Position numbers and translations under genes: made by a program
Shown here: in pieces, positions 1 to 5,126 of the stretch
Position numbering within the stretch: position 1 is the first letter of the stretch
Layout: the number at the start of each line of letters is the position of its first letter
NCBI GenBank assembly: GCA_026786045.1
Contig: JAJAYV010000102.1
Location: 1-5,126 of the forward strand
Source of the DNA: Frankiaceae bacterium
GTDB lineage: Bacteria > Actinomycetota > Actinomycetes > Mycobacteriales > SCTD01
Direction of reading: 5' to 3'
DNA length: 5,126 nt
Notes under the pieces: generated by a model
What the model was told of the DNA's origin: nothing
Database searches by the model: none
The model's input: only the letters and a program-made list of their open reading frames with translations

Positions 1-1
1 G

Positions 2-2203
2 CGGCTGGCCCGGCTCACCGCCGCGAAGGCCAGCGGCATCCCGCCAGTGCTCGAGCCGCTCACCCGCACCGTGCGGGCCGCGCACCCCAAGGCCGACCTG
101 CGCGTGATCGTCCGGGCGTACGAGGTGGCCGAGGGGCTGCACGACGGGCAGCGGCGCCGCAGCGGGGACCCGTACATCACCCACCCGCTCGCGGTCACGA
201 CGATCCTGGCCGAGCTGGGCATGGACACCACGACGCTGGTCGCGGCGGTGCTGCACGACACGGTCGAGGACACCCGCTACTCCCTGGACGACGTGGCCAA
301 GGAGTTCGGCCCCGACGTCGCCCAGCTCGTCGACGGGGTGACCAAGCTCGACAAGGTGCAGTTCGGCGAGGCCGCCGAGGCCGAGACGATCCGCAAGATG
401 GTCGTGGCGATGGCCCGCGACCCGCGGGTGCTGGTCATCAAGCTGGCCGACCGGCTGCACAACATGCGCACGCTGCGCTGGCTCAAGCAGGAGAAGCAGG
501 AGCGGATCGCCCGTCAGACGCTGGAGATCTTCGCGCCGCTGGCCCACCGGCTCGGCATGAACACGCTGAAGTGGGAGCTGGAGGACCTCGCGTTCGCGAC
601 GCTCTACCCGAAGCGCTACGACGAGATCGTCCGCCTGGTCGCCGAGCGGTCGCCGTCGCGCGACACCCAGCTCGCCGAGGTCGTGGAGAAGATCAGCGCC
701 GAGCTCAAGGCCGCGCGGATCCGGGCGACGGTCACGGGCCGGCCGAAGCACTACTACTCGATCTACCAGAAGATGATCGTCCGCGGTCGCGACTTCGCCG
801 ACATCTACGACCTGGTCGGCATCCGCGTGCTCGTCGACGACGTCCGCGACTGCTACGCCGCGCTGGGCACCGTGCACGCGTCCTGGTCGCCCGTCCCCGG
901 GCGGTTCAAGGACTTCATCGCGATGCCCAAGTTCAACATGTACCAGTCGCTGCACACGACGGTCATCGGTCCGCAGGGCAAGCCGGTCGAGATGCAGATC
1001 CGCACCGAGGAGATGCACCGCCGCGCGGAGTACGGCATCGCGGCTCACTGGAAGTACAAGGAGGGCACCTCGCCCGCGCCGGTCAAGGGCGATGACATGG
1101 CCTGGCTGCGCCAGCTGCTCGACTGGCAGCGCGAGGCGGCCGACCCCGGCGAGTTCATGGACTCGCTGCGCTACGACCTGCACTCCACCGAGGTGTTCGT
1201 CTTCACCCCCAAGGGCGACGTCGTCAGCCTGCCCGCGGCCGCTACCCCGGTCGACTTCGCGTACGCCGTGCACACCGAGGTCGGCCACCGCTGCATCGGC
1301 GCGCGCGTCAACGGCCGGCTGGTGCCCCTGGAGTCCACGCTCGAGAACGGCGACGTGGTCGAGGTCTTCACGAGCAAGGCCGACACCGCGCACCCCAGTC
1401 AGGACTGGCTGCAGTTCGTCAAGAGCCCCCGCGCGCGCAACAAGATCAAGCAGTGGTTCGCCAAGGAGCGCCGCGAGGACGCCGTCGAGGCCGGCAAGGA
1501 GGCCATCGCGCGCGCGGTCCGCAAGCAGGGCCTGCCGCTGCAGCGGCTGCTCGCCGGCGAGACGCTGCCCAACGTCGCCAAGGACCTCCACCTCACCGAC
1601 GTCACCTCGCTGTACGTCGAGGTCGGCGAGGGCCGGGTCTCGGCCCAGAGCGTGGTGCAGAAGATCATGGCCGGGCTCGGCGGCACCGAGGGCGCCGTCG
1701 AGGACCTGGCCGAGACCGCGGTCCCCAGCCCGGTCAAGCGCAAGGGCCCGGTCGGCGACCCCGGCGTCGTGGTCAAGGGCGTCTCGGACGTGTGGGTCAA
1801 GCTGGCCCGCTGCTGCACCCCGGTGCCGGGCGACGACATCGTCGGCTTCGTGACCCGCGGCCGGGGCGTGTCGGTCCACCGCGGCGACTGCGTCAACGCC
1901 GGCCCGCTGCTGTCCGACGCCGACCGCGTCGTCGAGGTCGAGTGGGCGCCGACGTCGGGGTCGATGTTCCTCGTGGCGATCCAGGTCGAGGCGCTGGACC
2001 GCACCCGGCTGCTCTCGGACGTCACCCGGATGCTGTCCGACGCCCACGTCAGCATCCTGTCGGCGACGGTGACCACCACCCGCGACCGCGTGGCGGTCTC
2101 CCGCTTCACCTTCGAGATGGGTGACCCGAAGCACCTGGGTCACCTGCTCGCCCAGGTGCGCAACGTGCAGGGCGTCTACGACGCCTACCGCGTCACCAGC
2201 TGA
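2..2203 (+). CDS. relA: Bifunctional (p)ppGpp synthetase/hydrolase, RelA/SpoT family (5'-truncated)
   Basis: This cytoplasmic stringent-response enzyme makes (p)ppGpp from ATP and GDP/GTP and also hydrolyses it. Residues are counted from the GTG at 47. The N-terminal HD hydrolase has H46, H70-D71, E74-D75 and D135...N139, so the metal site looks intact. The synthetase has the GRPKHYYSIYQK motif (231-242), D255, Y299 and E315 in VEMQIRT. It carries RFKD (286-289), the RxKD version typical of bifunctional Rel enzymes rather than the ExDD of synthetase-only RelA. A TGS domain (about 380-444, with H414), a helical region, a zinc-finger-like segment (C589-C590, H611, C615) and a C-terminal ACT domain (about 638-716) follow, so the ribosome/tRNA-sensing half is complete. 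The frame is open from base 2 through 15 codons before GTG 47, which has no Shine-Dalgarno; those codons (RLARLTAAKAS...) resemble the family's N-terminus, so the start lies outside the window. It ends with TGA at 2201-2203. In relatives apt lies upstream. Family assignment is very secure. Confidence 0.98.
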   Translation, partial: RLARLTAAKASGIPPVLEPLTRTVRAAHPKADLRVIVRAYEVAEGLHDGQRRRSGDPYITHPLAVTTILAELGMDTTTLVAAVLHDTVEDTRYSLDDVAKEFGPDVAQLVDGVTKLDKVQFGEAAEAETIRKMVVAMARDPRVLVIKLADRLHNMRTLRWLKQEKQERIARQTLEIFAPLAHRLGMNTLKWELEDLAFATLYPKRYDEIVRLVAERSPSRDTQLAEVVEKISAELKAARIRATVTGRPKHYYSIYQKMIVRGRDFADIYDLVGIRVLVDDVRDCYAALGTVHASWSPVPGRFKDFIAMPKFNMYQSLHTTVIGPQGKPVEMQIRTEEMHRRAEYGIAAHWKYKEGTSPAPVKGDDMAWLRQLLDWQREAADPGEFMDSLRYDLHSTEVFVFTPKGDVVSLPAAATPVDFAYAVHTEVGHRCIGARVNGRLVPLESTLENGDVVEVFTSKADTAHPSQDWLQFVKSPRARNKIKQWFAKERREDAVEAGKEAIARAVRKQGLPLQRLLAGETLPNVAKDLHLTDVTSLYVEVGEGRVSAQSVVQKIMAGLGGTEGAVEDLAETAVPSPVKRKGPVGDPGVVVKGVSDVWVKLARCCTPVPGDDIVGFVTRGRGVSVHRGDCVNAGPLLSDADRVVEVEWAPTSGSMFLVAIQVEALDRTRLLSDVTRMLSDAHVSILSATVTTTRDRVAVSRFTFEMGDPKHLGHLLAQVRNVQGVYDAYRVTS

Positions 2204-2206
2204 TCG

Positions 2207-2243
2207 GGTCCTGCCCGGGCTCCCCGCCCCCGGGGGTCAGACC
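2207..2243. terminator. Possible bidirectional terminator hairpin between relA and ppiB
   Basis: This imperfect inverted repeat fills the convergent gap and overlaps the end of ppiB. The outer arms GGTC-C-TG (2207-2213) and CAGACC (2238-2243) pair with one bulged base. The inner arms CCCGGG (2214-2219) and CCCGGG (2229-2234) pair across a 9-base loop, with a 3-base bulge on the 3' side. There is no T-tract on either strand, as is common for high-GC actinobacterial terminators, so this is a structural inference. In such GC-rich DNA short inverted repeats also occur by chance. Confidence 0.33.
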
Positions 2244-3103
2244 TGCGGGGCGGCGCGCAGGGTCTGGATCTGGACGGGGAGGACGGGCTTGCCGTCGCCC
2301 GAGCCGTTGGTCTCGTCGGAGCCGGCGGCGGCGACCTCGTCGAGGATGTCGAGCCCCTCGGTGATCGTGCCGAACGGCGTGTACTGCGGCGGCAACGAGC
2401 TGTTTTCGTAGACGAGGAAGAACTGGCTGCCGTTGGTGTCGGCGCCGGCGTTGGCCATCGCGACGGTGCCGCGCGGATAGGTAGCGCCCTCGAGATTCTC
2501 GTCGGCGAAGGTGTAGCCGGGGCCGCCCGAGCCGGTGCCGGTCGGGTCGCCGCACTGCAGGACGCTGATCCCGACCGTCGTCAGGCGGTGGCAAGGGGTG
2601 TCGTCGAAGTAGCCGGCGTCGGCCAGCGAGCGCAGGCTGTTCGCCGTGCACGGCGCCGCTGCGCTGTCCATCGTGAAGACGATGTCGCCGCGGTCGGTGG
2701 CGAGGGTGACGTCGAAGACCTGCTTGAGCTCGACTCCCGTGACCGGCGGCGCAGCGACCTCGCGCGAGGCCGGCGCGCCGCCCTCGACGTATTCGCAGCC
2801 GGGGTCGCCGGGGGCGAGTGACGGCTCGGTCGAGGCACTGGCGGACGGTTCGACGGACGCGGTCGGCTCGGCAGACGGGACCGCCGACGGGCTCGCGGCG
2901 GCCGCGACGTCGGTCGGCGCGTCCTCGCCGCCGTTCACCGCCACGGTGACGGCGATCGCCGCTCCGGCGACCAGCAGCACGGCGACGACGCTCGCGACGA
3001 CGGCCCGGCGCTGCTTGCTGCGCTGGGTGGCGGCCGCGCTGCGGGCCGCCTGGCGCTCGGCCCGCTGCCGGGCGAGCTCCTTCTCGCGCTTGCTGCTGGC
3101 CAC
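2237..3103 (-). CDS. ppiB: Membrane-anchored cyclophilin-type peptidyl-prolyl cis-trans isomerase
   Basis: The gene encodes 288 residues and is predicted to catalyse cis-trans isomerisation of Xaa-Pro bonds in proteins outside the membrane. The Lys/Arg-rich N-terminus (about 1-33) is followed by one hydrophobic segment (about 34-56, AVVASVVAVLLVAGAAIAV...), then a low-complexity Ala/Ser/Pro/Glu linker (about 66-100) and a cyclophilin domain (about 128-285). Visible motifs are CHRLTT (171-176), LQCGDPTGTGSGGPGY (182-197), MANAG (216-220), NGSQFFLVY (224-232) and PPQYTPFGTI. The HR arginine and QFF are kept, but the position of CypA Phe60 appears to be Ser180, and the CypA Trp121 region reads PPQYTPFG. 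Four cysteines (103, 152, 171, 184) could form disulfides. Start choice: GTG 3103-3101 has AGGAGG seven bases upstream. ATG 3127-3125 and GTG or ATG codons further out lack such a site. The gene is convergent with relA and divergent from the MBL gene, as for M. tuberculosis ppiB (Rv2582). Family is secure; client proteins are unknown. Confidence 0.94.
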   Translation of the reverse strand: MASSKREKELARQRAERQAARSAAATQRSKQRRAVVASVVAVLLVAGAAIAVTVAVNGGEDAPTDVAAAASPSAVPSAEPTASVEPSASASTEPSLAPGDPGCEYVEGGAPASREVAAPPVTGVELKQVFDVTLATDRGDIVFTMDSAAAPCTANSLRSLADAGYFDDTPCHRLTTVGISVLQCGDPTGTGSGGPGYTFADENLEGATYPRGTVAMANAGADTNGSQFFLVYENSSLPPQYTPFGTITEGLDILDEVAAAGSDETNGSGDGKPVLPVQIQTLRAAPQV

Positions 3104-3110
3104 GCCGTGT

Positions 3111-3116
3111 CCTCCT
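3111..3116 (-). promoter_or_regulatory. Shine-Dalgarno site of ppiB (decides the start)
   Basis: CCTCCT on the plus strand is AGGAGG on the minus strand, a full match to the anti-Shine-Dalgarno core. It lies seven bases before GTG 3103-3101. It favours that GTG over the in-frame ATG at 3127-3125, which is preceded by a C-run and has no purine-rich site. Confidence 0.8.
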
Positions 3117-3134
3117 GCTGCTGTCATGGGGGCA

Positions 3135-3152
3135 GGCCGCAGCGGTGCGGCC
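3135..3152 (-). promoter_or_regulatory. Perfect 7-bp hairpin in the ppiB leader
   Basis: GGCCGCA (3135-3141) and TGCGGCC (3146-3152) form a perfect inverted repeat around a 4-base loop. On the minus strand the loop reads CCGC. The repeat begins almost where transcription should start if the TAGACT hexamer at 3164-3159 is the ppiB -10 element, which would put a stable stem-loop at the 5' end of the mRNA. It could protect the mRNA from 5' attack, or act in DNA form as an operator. The repeat is seen directly; its role is inferred. Confidence 0.45.
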
Positions 3153-3158
3153 GACCGG

Positions 3159-3164
3159 AGTCTA
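3159..3164 (-). promoter_or_regulatory. Candidate -10 element for ppiB
   Basis: The minus strand reads TAGACT, which fits the actinobacterial TANNNT pattern for the housekeeping sigma factor. I see no recognisable -35 hexamer 16-19 bases upstream; that stretch is C/G-only. The predicted start of transcription, near 3152, gives a leader of about 50 bases before GTG 3103. This is a weak to moderate prediction. Confidence 0.35.
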
Positions 3165-3175
3165 GGCAATCCCGG

Positions 3176-3205
3176 TCGAGCCGGGCGGCCGGACGCCGCT
3201 AGGCT
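3176..3205 (+). promoter_or_regulatory. Candidate promoter for the MBL gene and hisS
   Basis: A TAGGCT hexamer (3200-3205) fits TANNNT. An 18-base spacer separates it from TCGAGC (3176-3181), which matches only three of six bases of the TTGACA consensus. Transcription would start near 3211-3213, leaving a leader of about 50 bases before GTG 3263. It lies back to back with the ppiB candidate -10, so its -35 region falls in the same spacer DNA. It would drive both the MBL gene and hisS, which overlap. Confidence 0.35.
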
Positions 3206-3229
3206 CGGTCACCGTTCGGCACCGATCCG

Positions 3230-3235
3230 AGGAGG
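3230..3235 (+). promoter_or_regulatory. Extra AGGAGG without a start codon
   Basis: This full-strength AGGAGG lies 27 bases before the MBL start GTG. No ATG, GTG or TTG occurs at a workable distance after it. A CTG in frame with the MBL gene touches it directly at 3236, too close for normal initiation. It may be a ribosome standby site or chance. The site that fits the MBL start is the weaker GAGAGGA further downstream. Confidence 0.3.
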
Positions 3236-3250
3236 CTGAGCGACCCGACC

Positions 3251-3257
3251 GAGAGGA
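3251..3257 (+). promoter_or_regulatory. Shine-Dalgarno site of the MBL gene
   Basis: GAGAGGA contains GAGG (3253-3256) six bases before GTG 3263. The spacing is normal, and the resulting N-terminus MLVRGFPAQAFDTNCY matches the usual start of this family, which supports the chosen start. Confidence 0.6.
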
Positions 3258-3262
3258 CGTCC

Positions 3263-3967
3263 GTGCTGGTCCGCGGGTTCCCCGCCCAGGCGTTCGACAC
3301 CAACTGCTACGTCGTGGCCCCCGGGCAGGGCGAGCAGTGCGTGGTCGTCGACCCCGGGATCGGCGTGGAGCAGCAGCTCGACGCCCTGCTGCGCGAGCAC
3401 GACCTGCAGCCCGTCGCCGTGCTGCTCACGCACGGCCACCTCGACCACACCTTCTCGGTCGCGCCCGTCTGCGGCGCCCGCGGCATCCCGGCCTGGATCA
3501 GTTCCGGTGACCGCGACCAGCTCGCCGACCCGGTGAAGTACCTCTCGGCCGGCAGCGCGAACCTGTTCGGCGGCCGGCTCGAGTGGTCCGAGCCCGACGA
3601 CGTGCGGCTGCTCGACCCCGAGGTCCCGCTCGAGATCGCCGGCCTGCGCATCAACGTCGACCTGGCGCCCGGTCACACCACCGGCTCCGTGGTCTTCCGG
3701 CTGCCCGGTGACGAGGTCGACGGCGAGCCCGGGGCGCCGGTGCTGCTGTCCGGCGACGTGCTGTTCGCCGGCTCGATCGGCCGCACCGACCTGCCCACCG
3801 GCAGCTGGGAGCAGATGCAGGCCTCGCTGCGCGACGTCGTGCTGTCGATGCCCGACGACACCGTCGTGCTGCCCGGGCACGGTCCAGCCACCACGATCGG
3901 CCGCGAGCGCGCGAGCAACCCCTTCCTGCAGGATCTGCCGCCTGCCCCGCCGTCGCGAGGGCTGTGA
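3263..3967 (+). CDS. MBL-fold hydrolase, glyoxalase II-like
   Basis: This is a cytoplasmic protein of 234 residues with no signal peptide or membrane segment. It is a compact single-domain metallo-beta-lactamase fold of the small glyoxalase II-like group. The two-metal site is complete by motif: THGHLDH (56-62, ligands H57, H59, D61, H62), APGHT (H138), SGD (D165) and LPGHGP (H206). The SIGRTDLP stretch (171-178) and the ERASNPFL tail (215-222) are typical of the actinobacterial proteins next to hisS, often named hydroxyacylglutathione hydrolase. Most actinobacteria use mycothiol rather than glutathione, so that name should not be taken literally. A thioester substrate is plausible but unproven. 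The orthologous position in M. tuberculosis is Rv2581c. The stop TGA shares its last base with the hisS start ATG, so the two genes should be co-transcribed and translationally coupled. Family is secure; substrate is unknown. Confidence 0.95.
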   Translation: MLVRGFPAQAFDTNCYVVAPGQGEQCVVVDPGIGVEQQLDALLREHDLQPVAVLLTHGHLDHTFSVAPVCGARGIPAWISSGDRDQLADPVKYLSAGSANLFGGRLEWSEPDDVRLLDPEVPLEIAGLRINVDLAPGHTTGSVVFRLPGDEVDGEPGAPVLLSGDVLFAGSIGRTDLPTGSWEQMQASLRDVVLSMPDDTVVLPGHGPATTIGRERASNPFLQDLPPAPPSRGL

Positions 3968-5126
3968 TGGCCGCCCCCAAGGGGACGTACGACGTGCTGC
4001 CCGGGGCCGAGTTCGGCGCCTCGCTGACCGTGCGCGAGGCGCTGCTCGCGCCGACCCGGCTGGCCGGCTACGCCTACGCCGAGGCGCCCGTCTTCGAGGC
4101 GACCGAGCTGTTCGCCCGCGGCGTGGGGGAGAGCACCGACGTCGTCACCAAGGAGATGTTCACCTTCTCCGACCGGGCCGACCGCTCGCTGACGCTGCGA
4201 CCCGAGGGGACCGTCGGCGTGCTGCGAGCGGCGCTCGACGGCGGCCTGCACAAGGGCCAGCTGCCGGTGAAGCTGCGCTACGCCGGGCCGATGTTCCGCG
4301 CCGAGCGCCCGCAGGCCGGCCGCTACCGCCAGTTCCAGCAGGTCGGGATCGAGGCGCTCGGGCTCGACGACCCGGCGCTCGACGCCGAGGTGGTCGCGCT
4401 GGCCTGGCAGGCCTTCGCCGGGCTGGGCCTGACGCAGGTCCGGCTGCTGCTGACCTCACTCGGCGACCCGGAGTGCCGGCCTGCCTACCGGGACGCGCTG
4501 ACGGCGTTCTTCGACGGCCTCGACCTCGACGAGGACACCCGCCGGCGGGCGCTGCTCAACCCGCTGCGCGTGCTTGACGACAAGCGGCCCGAGGTGCAGG
4601 CCCAGCTGGCCGGCGCCCCGCTCATGGTCGACAGCCTCTGCGCTGCCTGCCGCGACCACCTGGGCGCCGTGCAGGCCGGCCTCGACGACCTCGGCGTGCC
4701 GTACGAAGCGGCGCCCCGGCTCGTGCGCGGGCTCGACTACTACATGCGCACCACCTTCGAGCTCGTCCACGACGGGCTCGGCGCGCAGTCCGCCGTCGGC
4801 GGCGGCGGGCGGTACGACGGGCTGTCCGAGGCGATCGGCGGCCCGCCGCTGCCCGGCATCGGCTGGGCGCTCGGCGTCGAGCGCACCGTCCTCGCGCTGA
4901 GCGCCGAGGGGCTCGACGCGCCCGAAGAGCCGCCGCTGCAGGTCTTCCTCGTCCCGCTCGGCGCCGCCGCGAAGGCCCGCGCGGTCAGCCTGGTCGGGCA
5001 GCTGCGCGCGGCCGGTCTCGCCGCCGACCTGGCCTACGGCGACCGCGGGATGAAGGGCGCGATGAAGGCCGCCGACCGCTCCGGCGCGGCCTACGCCGTC
5101 GTGCTCGGCGACCGCGACCTCGACGC
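3967..5126 (+). CDS. hisS: Histidine--tRNA ligase (HisRS), 3'-truncated
   Basis: This class II aminoacyl-tRNA synthetase joins histidine to tRNA-His in the cytoplasm using ATP. The window holds 386 complete codons and no stop; the family is usually about 420-430 residues, so only part of the anticodon-binding domain is missing. The protein begins MAAPKGTYDVLPG. It shows ARGVGESTDVVTKEMFTF (49-67), LRPEGT (77-82), motif 2 with R111 and GRYRQFQQVGIEALG (118-132), the histidine-specific signature LVRGLDYYMRTTFE (252-265, with R254 aligning to the catalytic arginine), VGGGGRYDGL (277-286) and motif 3 PGIGWALGVERTVLAL (296-311). The C-terminal anticodon-binding domain starts near 324, and AYGDRGMKGAMKAADRSGA (356-374) is a typical stretch of it. 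A CxxC (225, 228) sits in the insertion region and is common in relatives. The ATG overlaps the upstream stop in TGATG and has no strong Shine-Dalgarno of its own, which suggests coupling. Nothing looks broken. Confidence 0.98.
   Translation, partial: MAAPKGTYDVLPGAEFGASLTVREALLAPTRLAGYAYAEAPVFEATELFARGVGESTDVVTKEMFTFSDRADRSLTLRPEGTVGVLRAALDGGLHKGQLPVKLRYAGPMFRAERPQAGRYRQFQQVGIEALGLDDPALDAEVVALAWQAFAGLGLTQVRLLLTSLGDPECRPAYRDALTAFFDGLDLDEDTRRRALLNPLRVLDDKRPEVQAQLAGAPLMVDSLCAACRDHLGAVQAGLDDLGVPYEAAPRLVRGLDYYMRTTFELVHDGLGAQSAVGGGGRYDGLSEAIGGPPLPGIGWALGVERTVLALSAEGLDAPEEPPLQVFLVPLGAAAKARAVSLVGQLRAAGLAADLAYGDRGMKGAMKAADRSGAAYAVVLGDRDLD

Noticed and set aside
1399..2109. Long open frame (236 codons) on the minus strand opposite relA
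   Set aside because: It lies antisense to conserved relA codons, its Ser/Thr/Arg-rich product has no recognisable domain, and high-GC genes routinely give such open frames on the other strand.
1092..2124. Long plus-strand frames overlapping relA (1092-1853 and 1453-2124)
   Set aside because: The products are low-complexity Arg/Ala/Pro/Ser/Gly strings produced by shifting a GC-biased gene. The relA frame is continuous and conserved throughout, so no frameshift is implied.
2807..2908. Ser/Pro/Glu/Ala-rich repeat-like stretch in ppiB
   Set aside because: It is a degenerate low-complexity linker between the membrane segment and the cyclophilin domain, not a DNA repeat element or CRISPR-like array.
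3104..3169. Longer forms of the cyclophilin starting at 3169 or at ATG 3127
   Set aside because: Neither start has a Shine-Dalgarno, and the 3169 form would begin upstream of the predicted transcript start. GTG 3103 has AGGAGG at ideal spacing and gives the usual Lys/Arg-rich N-terminus.
3185..3199. Short inverted repeat GCGGC-5-GCCGC upstream of the plus-strand -10
   Set aside because: A 5-bp arm in such GC-rich DNA is expected by chance, and I see no second copy or known operator match.
2646..3239. Plus-strand open frame of 197 codons antisense to ppiB
   Set aside because: It covers the ppiB linker and membrane segment in antisense, has no motif or ribosome site, and would erase the divergent promoter region.
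3206..3262. A T-box or other tRNA-sensing leader ahead of the MBL-hisS pair
   Set aside because: The leader is only about 50 bases, has no T-box-like sequence or antiterminator fold, and is too short for such an element.
3209..3880. Minus-strand open frame of 223 codons antisense to the MBL gene
   Set aside because: The opposite strand holds a complete metal-binding enzyme with a good start. The antisense product (His/Val/Gly/Asp-rich) has no domain I recognise.
3708..4577. Plus-strand frame of 289 codons bridging the MBL gene and hisS
   Set aside because: It is a shifted reading of two well-conserved genes, with an Arg/Ala/Pro-rich product and no motif.

Overview
The window looks like ordinary chromosome from a high-GC actinobacterium. 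Every coding frame has a strong G/C bias in third codon positions, several starts are GTG, and the proteins read like those of Streptomyces, Mycobacterium and relatives. The gene order and orientation also match a well-known actinobacterial locus: relA, then an oppositely oriented ppiB-type cyclophilin, then a glyoxalase II-like metallo-beta-lactamase (MBL) protein, then hisS. In Mycobacterium tuberculosis this is Rv2583c to Rv2580c. I cannot name a genus from the sequence alone.

Layout. Positions 2-2203 (+) hold most of a bifunctional RelA/SpoT-family (p)ppGpp synthetase/hydrolase, whose true start lies off the left edge. A 33-bp convergent gap follows, with a GC-rich imperfect hairpin that may end transcription from both sides. 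Positions 2237-3103 (-) encode a membrane-anchored, extracytoplasmic cyclophilin-type prolyl isomerase. Positions 3104-3262 are a 159-bp divergent regulatory region with Shine-Dalgarno sites for both flanking genes, one plausible -10 hexamer on each strand, a perfect 7-bp stem hairpin in the cyclophilin leader, and an extra AGGAGG with no usable start codon. Positions 3263-3967 (+) encode the MBL-fold hydrolase. It overlaps by one base (TGATG) with hisS, which runs from 3967 off the right edge with roughly the last few dozen codons missing.

How the genes relate. RelA senses uncharged tRNA on stalled ribosomes and makes (p)ppGpp. HisRS charges tRNA-His, so its activity sets one of the signals RelA reads. 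The MBL protein and hisS are almost certainly co-transcribed and translationally coupled. The cyclophilin acts outside the cytoplasm and has no evident biochemical link to the others; its place here is conserved synteny. I found no mobile element, CRISPR array, tRNA, rRNA, phage signature or defence system. The main open questions are the substrate of the MBL enzyme, the altered active-site positions of the cyclophilin, and the architecture of the divergent promoter region.
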